A stretch of DNA of 64,000 bases, from assembly GCF_963662885.1 (NCBI RefSeq), contig NZ_OY760064.1:479543-543542 (forward strand), in the 5' to 3' direction. Below, one piece after another: positions 37,396 to 46,314 of the stretch (the stretch's first letter is position 1; every line of letters begins with the position of its first letter). The translations under genes and the position numbers were made by a program. The notes below the pieces were generated by a model. It saw only the letters and a program-made list of their open reading frames with translations. It was not told the DNA's origin and did no database searches. The stretch is from an uncultured Pseudodesulfovibrio sp. GTDB taxonomy: Bacteria; Desulfobacterota; Desulfovibrionia; Desulfovibrionales; Desulfovibrionaceae.

Positions 37396-37703
37396 TGAGC
37401 GCACTGACTCTCTATCAAATCGTCGCTTTGATCCTTCTGTGCGCGGGCCTGTTCGGCCTGACCCAGCGCAGGAGCCTCGTCGGCATGCTGATCTCGGTGG
37501 AGCTGATGCTCAACGGCGCGGGCCTGTCCATGGTGGCGGCCGCCCAGCTGACCGAATTCAGCGCGGTCCTCGGACAACTCGGCACCCTGTTCGTCATGGG
37601 GCTGGCCGCAGCAGAAGCCACGCTGGTCCTGGCCATGGTCGTGGTGGTTGCAAGGCGTTTCAAATCCGCCAAATCCAGTGACATCACTACTCTGAAGGAA
37701 TAA
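37395..37703 (+). CDS. nuoK: Complex I subunit K (NuoK)
   Basis: 102 residues, three membrane segments. Two conserved glutamates appear, VELMLNGAGL and AAEATLVLAM, as in E. coli NuoK. 5 bases separate it from the MrpD-like gene. Confidence 0.94.
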   Translation: MSALTLYQIVALILLCAGLFGLTQRRSLVGMLISVELMLNGAGLSMVAAAQLTEFSAVLGQLGTLFVMGLAAAEATLVLAMVVVVARRFKSAKSSDITTLKE

Positions 37704-37708
37704 CTATT

Positions 37709-39253
37709 ATGGAAGGTGTAACGACATATAGTCCCATTCTTCTGCCGGTGGTGTTCACGCTCCTCACGCCGCTCTTCATCTACCTCTGTAGAGGGGAGGA
37801 GAACCGGCGGGAGGCGATCAGCTTCATCGGTGCGTTCCTGACCTTCACTTCGGTGCTCTGGATGGCTCCGAAAGTCCTTGCCGGACAGGTCCTTTACTAC
37901 CACGTAACCACCATCCTGCCGGGCATCAGCATCGCCTTTGCCGCGGACGGCCTGTCCATGGTCTTCGCCCTGATCGCCCCGTTCCTCTGGTTCTTCGTGA
38001 CCAGCTACAACATCGGCTACATGCGCGGGCTCAACGAGCATGCGCAGACCCGTTATTACGTCTGCTTCGCGGTGGCCATCTTCGGCGCCATCGGCGTGGC
38101 CCTGTCGGCCAACGTGTTCACGCTCTACCTCTTCTACGAGGTCATCACCGTGTTCACGTACCCGCTGGTCTACCACCACGAAGACGCGGACGCGAAGGTC
38201 GGCGCCAGGAAGTACATCGTCTACTTGATGGGTACCTCCAAGCTCTTCCTTCTGCCCGCCATGGTCCTGACCTACGTGCTGGTCGGCAACCTCGACTTCA
38301 ATCTGGTCGACATCCAGCACGGCATGTTCTCGGCCCAGGTCATAGCCGAACATCCCAGACTGGTCGCCCTGACCTACTGGCTGTTCATCTTCGGTATCGG
38401 CAAGGCGGCGCTCATGCCGTTCCACAACTGGCTGCCCTCGGCCATGGTCGCGCCCACCCCGGTTTCGGCCTTGCTGCACGCGGTGGCGGTCGTCAAGGCG
38501 GGCGTGTTCTGCGTCAGCCGCATCGTGCTCTCGGCCTTCGGGACCAAGACCGCGGCGGCCCTGACCATGAGCCAGCTCTACATCGGTTCGCCCGGCTCCT
38601 GGTTAGGCGATCTGAGTATCGGTATGGGTACGGCGTACATCGCGGCGTTCACCCTGACCGTGGCCTCGTTCATCGCCCTGACCAAGGACGACATCAAGGC
38701 GCGGCTGGCCTACTCGACCGTGGCCCAGCTGTCGTACATCGTGCTCGGCGTGACCATGCTGGTCGACTCGGGCGTGCAGGGCGGCGTCATGCACATCGCT
38801 CACCACGCCTTCTCCAAGATCACGCTGTTCATGGCGGCGGGCGCCATTTACGTCGCCTGCCACCTGAAGAAGATCAGCCTCATGGACGGGCTGGGTCGGC
38901 GCATGCCGCTGACTTTCGGTGCCTTCGGTATCGCTTCCCTGTCCATGATCGGCATGCCGCCGGTCTGCGGGTTCGTCTCCAAATGGTACCTGGTCAACGG
39001 CACGCTCGACGCGCACCAGTGGCCGCTGCTTTGCGCGCTGCTCCTTTCGACGGCGCTCAACGCGGGCTACTTCGTGCCCATCACCTACAGGGCCTTCTTC
39101 AAGAAGCCCAAGCCCGAAGCCAACATCGGCCAGTACAACGAGCCGTCCCTGACTATGGTGATCCCGCTGTGCATCACGGCCTTCATCTCGGTGTTCTTGG
39201 GTCTGTATCCGCAGACATTCCTGAACTTCGTCAACGTTCTCGGCAAGTTCTAG
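37709..39253 (+). CDS. Extra antiporter-type subunit (MrpD/NuoL-like) of the nuo operon
   Basis: 514 residues with about 14 membrane segments. MrpD-like opening ADGLSMVFALIAPFLWFFV; the conserved helix glutamate in LYLFYEVITVFTYPLV; the helix lysine region FGIGKAALMPFHNWLPSAM; further lysines in DIKARLAYST. No long C-terminal lateral helix is evident at this length. It is the first of two L-type/antiporter genes before nuoM and nuoN, giving the operon four antiporter-like subunits instead of three. Assignment as extra pump is inference. Confidence 0.86.
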   Translation: MEGVTTYSPILLPVVFTLLTPLFIYLCRGEENRREAISFIGAFLTFTSVLWMAPKVLAGQVLYYHVTTILPGISIAFAADGLSMVFALIAPFLWFFVTSYNIGYMRGLNEHAQTRYYVCFAVAIFGAIGVALSANVFTLYLFYEVITVFTYPLVYHHEDADAKVGARKYIVYLMGTSKLFLLPAMVLTYVLVGNLDFNLVDIQHGMFSAQVIAEHPRLVALTYWLFIFGIGKAALMPFHNWLPSAMVAPTPVSALLHAVAVVKAGVFCVSRIVLSAFGTKTAAALTMSQLYIGSPGSWLGDLSIGMGTAYIAAFTLTVASFIALTKDDIKARLAYSTVAQLSYIVLGVTMLVDSGVQGGVMHIAHHAFSKITLFMAAGAIYVACHLKKISLMDGLGRRMPLTFGAFGIASLSMIGMPPVCGFVSKWYLVNGTLDAHQWPLLCALLLSTALNAGYFVPITYRAFFKKPKPEANIGQYNEPSLTMVIPLCITAFISVFLGLYPQTFLNFVNVLGKF

Positions 39254-39263
39254 GGGGGTATAT

Positions 39264-39527
39264 ATGAGTCAACAAAATGGATTGGGCGAGCTTCTCGCCA
39301 AATGGAGAGACAACTGGAAGACGTGGAGGACCATCTTCTTCGTCGTGCTGGGCGTGCTCGTGCTGCTCAACATCCCGTTCGTCACACACCATCCGCACTT
39401 CGGTCTCGACAAGTACCCCGGGTTCTTCGCCGGATTCGGCCTTGTCGTCGGGCTGGCCATGGTCATCATCATGAAGAAGATCGTCCAGCCGTTCATCGCC
39501 CGCAAGGAGGACTACTATGGGGACTGA
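39264..39527 (+). CDS. Small membrane protein in the nuo operon
   Basis: 87 residues. Two hydrophobic segments (about 23-40 and 52-72), basic N-terminus with LLAKWRDNWKTWR, and an acidic end KEDYYGD. I do not recognise the family. Its start lies 10 bases after the MrpD-like gene and its stop overlaps the next gene by 11 bases, so it is translationally embedded between two antiporter subunits. A small accessory subunit, like MrpC/MrpF or NuoK-like spacers, is possible. Confidence 0.75.
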   Translation: MSQQNGLGELLAKWRDNWKTWRTIFFVVLGVLVLLNIPFVTHHPHFGLDKYPGFFAGFGLVVGLAMVIIMKKIVQPFIARKEDYYGD

Positions 39528-41313
39528 TATCTTCATTCACCCCGCAGTGGGCTTTCTCCTGCTGGCCCTGCTGGTCCCCCTGATGCCGATGAGCCTGTGG
39601 AAGAACAAGGCGTTGCGGGGCGCGTTGGCGATCATTCCGCCGCTCATCGCCCTGTACTCCATCTTCACGGTGAACGCGGGTTCCTACGGGGTCCTGTACT
39701 ACCTTGACCAGGCCCTGACCTTCGGGCGCGTGGACAAACTGTCCATCGTCTTCGGCCAGGTCTTCGCCATCATCTCCTTCATCGGCTGCATCTACGGCAT
39801 GCATGTGGAGGACAAAGGGCACTACGTCTGCGCCTCGCTCTACGTGGCGGGCGGATTCGGCTGCGTGTTCGCGGGCGACCTGCTGACGGTCTTCCTGTTC
39901 TGGGAGCTGATGTCCATCGGCTCGACCTTCCTCATCTGGCAGGCCAGAACCCAGGAGTCCGTGCACGCCGGTTTCCGCTACTTCCTGTACCACACGGTGG
40001 GCGGCCTGTTCCTGCTCGGCGGCCTGCTGCTGAAATACAAGGCCACGGGCGGTTTCGCCTTTGACCTCGTCAATCCGGCCGAGGCCCATCTCTATGATTG
40101 GCTGATCCTGACCGGCTTCTGCGTCAACGCCGCCGTCGTGCCTCTGCACGCCTGGCTGCCCGACGCCTACCCCCGCGCGTCCGTGGCCGGTGCGGTGTAC
40201 ATGTGCGCCTTCACCACCAAGACCGCGGTTTACGTGCTCTGCCGGGGCTTCGCCGGCTGGGAGGTCCTGGCCATTGCCGGTACCTTCATGGCGGTCTACG
40301 GAGTCCTGTTCGCGTGCATCGAAAACAACGCCCGGCGCATCCTGTCCTACCACATCGTATCCCAGGTGGGGTACATGGTTGCGGGCATAGGCATCGGCAC
40401 GGCAATGACCATTAACGGTGCGGTGGCCCACGCCTACGCCCACATCCTTTACAAGGGCCTGCTCTTCATGGGCACCGGCGCCATCCTGTACTCGGTCGGC
40501 ACGGCCAAACTGGACGAACTCGGCGGCCTGGTCACCAAGCTGCCCTGGGTCATGGTCTGGTACATGGTCGCGGCCCTGTCCATCTCCGGCATGCCGCTGT
40601 TCAACGGCTTCATCTCGAAGACCATGACCATCGCGGGCGCGGCCGAACACCATCGCACATTCCTTGCCCTGGGCATGGAGATCGCGGCGGTCGGTACGTT
40701 CATATCGGTGGGTATCAAGCTCCCATACTTCGCGTTCTGGGGGCGCAAGAAGGAATTCACGGGCGAGGTCAAACCCCTGCCCGTGAACATGTACGTCGGC
40801 ATGGCGCTGTGCGGCCTGCTGTGCATCGCCCAGGGCGTCTACCCCCACATGCTCTACAAGTACCTGCCCATGGTGGTGGAAGAGCCGTTCCACCCCTGGA
40901 CCATCGACAAGGTCATCAACTCGGGTCTGCTGCTCGGCTTCTCCGGCCTGGCCTTCTACCTGACCCGCTACATCATCACGCCGCACAAGGCGCTCAACCT
41001 GGACTTCGACTGGTTCTACCGCCTCATCGGCAAGGTGACCATGAAGGCCATCTGCTGGCCTTCGGCCAAGGTTGACGACGTCTGGACCGAGGTCTACCGG
41101 ACCGTCGGCCTGCGGTCGCTCATCGGCATGGGGAAAGGCACTTCCTGGTTCGACAAGAAGGGCATCGACACGGTGGTGGACGGCAGCGCCTACACCGTCA
41201 GGAACATCGGCAGGGCGGGGGCCAAGGTACAGACGGCCAACCTGCAGGATTACCTGGCGCTGGCCGCCGTTCTCGGCTTGGGCATCTTCGCCCTGGTATG
41301 GTACTTCGGCTAA
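39517..41313 (+). CDS. NuoL-like antiporter subunit with long C-terminal arm
   Basis: 598 residues. About 14 antiporter helices with the conserved glutamate in FLFWELMSIGST, the lysine in CAFTTKTAVYVL and a helix lysine in AYAHILYKGLLF. The C-terminal region, about residues 480-598 (FDWFYRLIGKVTMKAICWPS, then KKGIDTVVDGSAYTVRN and LQDYLALAAVLGLGIF), looks like the NuoL lateral arm and final helix. It may therefore be the structural NuoL, while the preceding 514-residue protein is the added unit. ATG 39517 overlaps the small gene before it. Confidence 0.85.
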   Translation: MGTDIFIHPAVGFLLLALLVPLMPMSLWKNKALRGALAIIPPLIALYSIFTVNAGSYGVLYYLDQALTFGRVDKLSIVFGQVFAIISFIGCIYGMHVEDKGHYVCASLYVAGGFGCVFAGDLLTVFLFWELMSIGSTFLIWQARTQESVHAGFRYFLYHTVGGLFLLGGLLLKYKATGGFAFDLVNPAEAHLYDWLILTGFCVNAAVVPLHAWLPDAYPRASVAGAVYMCAFTTKTAVYVLCRGFAGWEVLAIAGTFMAVYGVLFACIENNARRILSYHIVSQVGYMVAGIGIGTAMTINGAVAHAYAHILYKGLLFMGTGAILYSVGTAKLDELGGLVTKLPWVMVWYMVAALSISGMPLFNGFISKTMTIAGAAEHHRTFLALGMEIAAVGTFISVGIKLPYFAFWGRKKEFTGEVKPLPVNMYVGMALCGLLCIAQGVYPHMLYKYLPMVVEEPFHPWTIDKVINSGLLLGFSGLAFYLTRYIITPHKALNLDFDWFYRLIGKVTMKAICWPSAKVDDVWTEVYRTVGLRSLIGMGKGTSWFDKKGIDTVVDGSAYTVRNIGRAGAKVQTANLQDYLALAAVLGLGIFALVWYFG

Positions 41314-41339
41314 GCCGGACAATCTAAGGAGAGCTCATT

Positions 41340-42872
41340 TTGGACTTCGGATATCCGGTACTCACAATATTGATCGCATTCCCGCTCATCGCGGCGTGCG
41401 GACTCTTCTTCCTGCGGGCTCCGCAGGTGGTGAGGTATTACACCATGGCGGTGTCCCTCATCGAGTGTCTGCTCGCAGTGCCGCTCATGGGCTTCAAACT
41501 GAACGCTGACTTCCAGTTCGTCGAGAAAATCGATTGGGTCCACCAGTGGGGCCTTCAGTACTACCTCGGCGTGGATGGAATCAGCATACTCATGGTCCTG
41601 CTGACCATCGCGGTCCTGCCGCTGTGCGTCATGTGTTCCTGGACCTACATCGGCAAGCGGGAAAAGGAATTCCACTTCTGCCTGCTGTTCATGACCTCAA
41701 GCGTTCTCGGCGTGTTCTGCGCCCTGGATCTGGTCCTGTTCTACGTGTTCTGGGAAGCCATGCTCATCCCCATGTACCTGCTCATCGCGGTCTGGGGCGG
41801 CGACGACCGCAAGTACGCGTCGCTGAAGTTCTTCCTGTACACCCTGGCTGGGTCCACCCTGCTTCTGGCGGCCATCGTGGCCTTCAGGGTCACGGGCGGC
41901 ACCTTCTCCATTCCGGACCTGATGCAGATGAACTTCAGCTTCCGCTTCCAGTTCTGGGCATTCCTGGCCATGGCTCTGGCCTTCGCCATCAAGGTGCCCA
42001 TGTTCCCGTTCCACACCTGGCTGCCCGCGGCCCACGTGCAGGCGCCTTCGGCCGGTTCCGTCATCCTGGCGGCCGTGCTGCTGAAGATGGGCACCTACGG
42101 GTTCCTGCGCTTCTGCCTGCCGCTGACCCCGGCGGCCAGCCACTACTTCGCCCCCATGATGATCGCGATCTCCATCGTGTCCATCCTGTACGGCGGAGCC
42201 ATCGCCCTGGGACAGTCCGACATCAAGAAGCTGGTCGCCTACTCTTCGGTGGGCCACATGGGCTTCGTGACGCTGGGCATCTTCCTGTTCAACCAGCGCG
42301 GCGTTGAAGGCGCGCTCTTCCAGATGCTCAACCACGGCATCGTCACCGGCGCGCTGTTCATGATGATCGGCGCTGTCTACGAGCGCAGCCACAGCCGCGA
42401 GATCAGCAAGAACATGGGCCTTGGCAAATACTTGCCCGCCTTCATGTTCTTCTGGGGCATGATGGCCCTGGCCTCGTTCGGATTCCCCGGAACCAACGGG
42501 TTTGTTGGTGAAATGCTGGTCTTCATCGGCGCTTTCCAGGACTCTCCGTTCATCGGCATGTTCCTGGTACCCGGCGCGCTGCTCGGCGCGGCCTACATGT
42601 TCCGCGTTTCGCTGAAGATGGCCTGGGGCAAGCCCAGCTCGGCCAAGGCCTGGCGCGACCTGAACGCGCGTGAGTGGATCTACCTGACCATCCCGGCCGT
42701 ATTCGTGCTCTGGATCGGCCTGGCGCCCACCGGCTTCTTCAAGGTCATCGACCCGTCCGTCAACAAGCTGCTCAACGACTTCGACCAGCGCAAGGTCGCT
42801 GTGGTGGATGCCGAGCAGCCGATGCAAACAGCCGCCGCGGATATTCAAAGTCTGCTGGCGGAAAAGGAATAG
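41340..42872 (+). CDS. nuoM: Complex I subunit M (NuoM)
   Basis: 510 residues. Hallmarks: QYYLGVDGISILMVLLT, FYVFWEAMLIPMYLLIAVWGG with the proton-channel glutamate, FPFHTWLPAAHVQAPSAGSV, and SSVGHMGFVTLG. The start is TTG at 41340 with AAGGAGAG 7 bases upstream; no ATG nearby is as well placed. 12 bases separate it from nuoN. Confidence 0.95.
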   Translation: MDFGYPVLTILIAFPLIAACGLFFLRAPQVVRYYTMAVSLIECLLAVPLMGFKLNADFQFVEKIDWVHQWGLQYYLGVDGISILMVLLTIAVLPLCVMCSWTYIGKREKEFHFCLLFMTSSVLGVFCALDLVLFYVFWEAMLIPMYLLIAVWGGDDRKYASLKFFLYTLAGSTLLLAAIVAFRVTGGTFSIPDLMQMNFSFRFQFWAFLAMALAFAIKVPMFPFHTWLPAAHVQAPSAGSVILAAVLLKMGTYGFLRFCLPLTPAASHYFAPMMIAISIVSILYGGAIALGQSDIKKLVAYSSVGHMGFVTLGIFLFNQRGVEGALFQMLNHGIVTGALFMMIGAVYERSHSREISKNMGLGKYLPAFMFFWGMMALASFGFPGTNGFVGEMLVFIGAFQDSPFIGMFLVPGALLGAAYMFRVSLKMAWGKPSSAKAWRDLNAREWIYLTIPAVFVLWIGLAPTGFFKVIDPSVNKLLNDFDQRKVAVVDAEQPMQTAAADIQSLLAEKE

Positions 42873-42884
42873 GGGGCTTACGAC

Positions 42885-44342
42885 GTGAACTTCAACATCA
42901 CTGCGCTTGTCCCGGAACTGTTCTTCCTGTGTATGGTGCTGGCCCTCATGGTCCAGTCGCTGGGTAACAGGGAGTGGAAACCGCCGGTTGAGAAATGGCT
43001 GCCTTTCGGCGCCTGCGCCGCGTTCTTCGTGACCATCACCGGCTTCCATCTGCATGGATCCATGTTCTGGGATGTCTACAAAGTGGACCTCATGTCCCAG
43101 TTCTTCAAGATCGTCATAACCTTCGGCTTCTACGTGGTTGTCCTCAACGCCTCGCGCCAGCCCACGCTGGATGAGGGCAAGCGGGCGGACTACTACATGT
43201 TGCTCGGCTTCTCCACCCTGGGCCTGATGATGCTCGCCTCCTCCGTGGAGTTGATCACCATCTATCTGGCCCTGGAGCTGGCCTCCTACTCCATGTACGC
43301 GGTCATTCCGCTGCGCGCCAAGGACAAGGGAGCCGCCGAGGCGGGCATCAAGTACATCATGTTCGGCGCGGTTGCCACGGCTCTGGCCCTGTACGGCTTG
43401 TCCTACATCATGGCCACCCAGCACACGACCTACATCGCCGAGCTGATGAACAAGTCCTGGTCCTTCGCCGACCAGCCCATGGCCGTTGTCGGCTTGTCCC
43501 TCTTCCTGGGCGGCATGTTCTTCAAGCTGGCCCTGTTCCCGTTCCACTTCTGGTGCCCGGACGTCTATCAGGGTGCCAGCAACGAAACCGCCGCGTTCGT
43601 GGCAACCATGCCCAAGATGGGCGCCATCGTGGTCCTGTGCCGCCTGGCCGTGCTGCTCAAGCCCGGCCTGGAGATCACCACCATCCTGGCGGTACTCGGC
43701 GCGCTGTCCATGACCTTCGGCAACCTGTCGGCCCTGGCCCAGACGGACATCAAGCGGCTGCTCGGTTTCTCGTCAGTGGCCCACGCGGGCTACATCATGG
43801 TCGGCCTGGTCTCGGGTACGCCTGAGGGGCTCGGCGCGGCCGCCTTCTACGGCATGGCCTATCTGGTCATGAACCTGCTCGTGTTCTGGATCGTCAGCCG
43901 GGTGGCCTCCGACGGCCGCAATCTCAAGCTGAACGACCTGAACGGCCTGTATAAGAAGGCTCCGGTCCTGGCGTTCTCGCTGGCCGCCGGTGCGTTCGCT
44001 CTGGTCGGCCTGCCGCCGACCATGGGCTTCATGGGCAAGTTCTTCCTGATTCAGTCGGCCTGGGGTCACGGCTACAACTGGCTGGTCATCACCCTGGTGG
44101 TCAACTCGGCTATAGCCATCTTCTACTACCTGTCCCTGTTCCGGCACGCCTTCACCGAAGAGTCCGCGCCGGGTCAGGCGGCCATGCCGGACAACGGCTG
44201 GTTCGCCTCTGCGGGCGCGGGCATGTTGGCCGCCGCCGTGCTGGTCATCGGCATGATTCCGGCACCCCTGTTCAACTTCGCCATCAATGCGGGCAAGACC
44301 CTGTATGGCATCACCGTCACCTTTGCGGGTGGCGGACACTAG
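42885..44342 (+). CDS. nuoN: Complex I subunit N (NuoN)
   Basis: 485 residues, about 14 helices. Family motifs: YLALELASYSMYAVI with the channel glutamate, FPFHFWCPDVYQGASNETAAF, and DIKRLLGFSSVAHAGYIM. GTG start at 42885, with AGGGGG upstream. Last gene of the operon, followed by a terminator. Confidence 0.95.
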   Translation: MNFNITALVPELFFLCMVLALMVQSLGNREWKPPVEKWLPFGACAAFFVTITGFHLHGSMFWDVYKVDLMSQFFKIVITFGFYVVVLNASRQPTLDEGKRADYYMLLGFSTLGLMMLASSVELITIYLALELASYSMYAVIPLRAKDKGAAEAGIKYIMFGAVATALALYGLSYIMATQHTTYIAELMNKSWSFADQPMAVVGLSLFLGGMFFKLALFPFHFWCPDVYQGASNETAAFVATMPKMGAIVVLCRLAVLLKPGLEITTILAVLGALSMTFGNLSALAQTDIKRLLGFSSVAHAGYIMVGLVSGTPEGLGAAAFYGMAYLVMNLLVFWIVSRVASDGRNLKLNDLNGLYKKAPVLAFSLAAGAFALVGLPPTMGFMGKFFLIQSAWGHGYNWLVITLVVNSAIAIFYYLSLFRHAFTEESAPGQAAMPDNGWFASAGAGMLAAAVLVIGMIPAPLFNFAINAGKTLYGITVTFAGGGH

Positions 44343-44365
44343 AACAGGCTGCATAAATCCATGAC

Positions 44366-44396
44366 AAGGGCGGAGGCGATGCTTCCGCCCTTTTTA
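44366..44396 (+). terminator. Terminator of the nuo operon
   Basis: 9-bp stem AAGGGCGGA / TCCGCCCTT with a T tract, 24 bases after the nuoN stop. Confidence 0.8.
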
Positions 44397-44584
44397 ATTT
44401 GCCTACTGCGGGCGAGAGAAGAGTGCATGATTTTCCTGAGATGTATTTGACCGAGGCGGGGCGGCGGTTTAGAAAAGAGTGGCAGTGATTAATGGCGGTT
44501 TGTGTTACTGCCTGGAGCGTGTGAGGGACGCGGTCCATTTGGTTGTTTTACTTATTCAATCCAACACGCACAGGAAGACAGTTC

Positions 44585-45388
44585 ATGAAGATCCAATCTC
44601 TGAAATTGGCCTATTTTTCTCCCACCGGAACCACTGCGGCGGTTGTCGAAGCCATTGCCGAAGGGCTGGGCTACGAAGTTGTCGAGGACGTGGACATCAC
44701 CATGCCCGAGGAGCGGCAGGAGCCGCTGCAAGCCTCAGCCGATGAACTGCTGGTGGTCGCGGTTCCGGTCTATGGCGGGCGCGTGCCGTTTCTCCTCGAG
44801 CCGTGGTTGCGTACCCTTGAGCTGGATGGGACGCCCGTGGTCTGCGCAGTCGTGTTTGGCAACCGCGCTTTTGAAGACGCGTTGATCGAACTTTCCGACA
44901 TCGTTGCCGAGCAGGGTGGAGTGGTGCTGGGTGGTGCCGCTTTTATCGGCGAACACTCTTTTTCGAGCGAAGAGTACCCGGTGGCCGTGTCCCGGCCTGA
45001 TGAGGACGACTTGCGGGGGGCGAAGGACTTCGGGCGTAAGCTGCGCAAGACCCTGGACGCGCTCACTTCCATCGAAGGGGCTCCCAAGCCAGCCATCCCC
45101 GGAGATCATCCCTACAAAGAACGCAAGCCGCGTGGGCCGGTGGACTTCATCAACGTCAGCGACAGCTGCGTCATGTGTGGCATCTGCGCCGAGCAGTGTC
45201 CTGTTGGGGCCATCGATGCGGCGGACTTCAAGCGCACGGACCCGGATAAATGTATCATGTGCTGTGCCTGTATCAAGGTCTGTCCGGAGTATGCCCGCAC
45301 CACCAAGCCCGGCAGCCCGGTCGAGGGCTTTGCCAAATGGCTCAACGAGAACTGCGCGGACCGCAAAGAGCCTGTGTACTTTCTCTGA
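44585..45388 (+). CDS. Flavodoxin-ferredoxin fusion (EFR1 family)
   Basis: 267 residues. The N-terminal flavodoxin-like domain has the FMN phosphate loop YFSPTGTTAAV near residues 10-20 and VPVYGGRVPF. The C-terminal domain has two [4Fe-4S] motifs, CVMCGICAEQCPVGA and CIMCCACIKVCPEYA. A soluble electron carrier for anaerobic redox reactions; partner unknown. ATG 44585 chosen, preceded by AGGAAG; an upstream in-frame start at 44543 lacks support. The 188-base gap from the nuo terminator holds no visible gene. Confidence 0.85.
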   Translation: MKIQSLKLAYFSPTGTTAAVVEAIAEGLGYEVVEDVDITMPEERQEPLQASADELLVVAVPVYGGRVPFLLEPWLRTLELDGTPVVCAVVFGNRAFEDALIELSDIVAEQGGVVLGGAAFIGEHSFSSEEYPVAVSRPDEDDLRGAKDFGRKLRKTLDALTSIEGAPKPAIPGDHPYKERKPRGPVDFINVSDSCVMCGICAEQCPVGAIDAADFKRTDPDKCIMCCACIKVCPEYARTTKPGSPVEGFAKWLNENCADRKEPVYFL

Positions 45389-45495
45389 TCCGAATTGAAC
45401 AACGATCCTTCCGACCCCTGGACGTTTCCTCAGGTTGCCTCGACGGTTGCACCGGGCCGGTCGGATGCTTACTATATGGGAACGGGAGAATTTGT

Positions 45496-46062
45496 ATGCA
45501 TGAAACCAGTCTGGGCGGTACGCTCCGCGACTATCTCTCCGGCGAGGAGATAGACGAAACCACCTTTGAGGAGTTCCGCCAGCTCCTGGCCCGCCTCCTG
45601 GTGGAGGAAAAGGGCTACCCCAAGGACCGGCTCAAGGCCAAGGTCCCGCTGAAGTACTGCGTGGAAGGCGAGGAATTTGAGCGGGTCATCGACTTCGTTC
45701 TTTACGACGAACAGGGCAGGCCCATGTTCCTGGTCATGTTCTGCGCGGGCGAGGTGGCCACCTTCGAGCGCGAGACCGTGTGCGCGGCCCGGCTCATCGA
45801 CGGCGGCCCGGTCCCCTATGCCCTGGTCACCGACACCATGGATGCGACCCTGCTTGACGTGCGCACCGGCGACGAGCTGGCGCGCGGCATGAACGCCGTC
45901 CCCGACTATGCCCGCCTCATGGAGATGGTTGACGCCGCCGAGATCAAGCCTTTGAGCGAAGATCAGCGCGAAAAACAGACCCGTGTATTTCACACGTATT
46001 GCGGTTTTGTCTGCGGCGACCACTGCGAGGTCTCGTTGCCGCCCATGCCGGTCAAGCAGTGA
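45496..46062 (+). CDS. Stand-alone HsdR_N-like (PD-(D/E)XK fold) protein with altered core
   Basis: 188 residues, no HsdR motor domain. The segment LLVEEKGYPKDRLKAKVPLKY then ERVIDFVLYDEQGRPMFLVMFCAG fits the type I restriction R-subunit N-terminal (HSDR_N_2) fold. In that fold the strand normally ends in E-x-K; here it reads MFC, so the catalytic Glu and Lys seem absent although the Asp of VIDFVLY is kept. The C-terminus has clustered Cys/His (TYCGFVCGDHCEV). A non-catalytic nucleic-acid or protein-binding role is possible. ATG 45496; the longer frame from 45250 overlaps the gene before it. Confidence 0.65.
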   Translation: MHETSLGGTLRDYLSGEEIDETTFEEFRQLLARLLVEEKGYPKDRLKAKVPLKYCVEGEEFERVIDFVLYDEQGRPMFLVMFCAGEVATFERETVCAARLIDGGPVPYALVTDTMDATLLDVRTGDELARGMNAVPDYARLMEMVDAAEIKPLSEDQREKQTRVFHTYCGFVCGDHCEVSLPPMPVKQ

Positions 46063-46304
46063 TGCCAAAGATGGATAAGCCGCAGGAACTTGTCATCGAT
46101 CACGTCAGTCGGACGCTTTCCAAGCTGTTTGCCTGGGCAGGGTTGATACTCTCTGTCCTCATGGTCATTCTGTATGTTGCGGCTCCCGCCGGGACATACA
46201 ACCTGGATGTCCGTTTCATGGGGCTATGCGTTGTGATTGCCGTGATTTCCCCCCCTGTTCCTGTATTCCCTGTCCGCAAACAAGCCACTTCTGGAAACGA
46301 GTGA
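46062..46304 (+). CDS. Small membrane protein, unknown
   Basis: 80 residues with two hydrophobic segments (about 26-42 and 52-70). It overlaps the stop of the HsdR_N-like gene by one base (TGATG), hence likely co-translated. No family recognised. An alternative start is the Met at 46071. Confidence 0.6.
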   Translation: MPKMDKPQELVIDHVSRTLSKLFAWAGLILSVLMVILYVAAPAGTYNLDVRFMGLCVVIAVISPPVPVFPVRKQATSGNE

Positions 46305-46314
46305 CGAGGGCATC

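Noticed and set aside
39493..41322. 609-residue - strand open frame
   Set aside because: Antisense shadow of the NuoL-like gene, with His/Gly/Asp-rich low-complexity translation.
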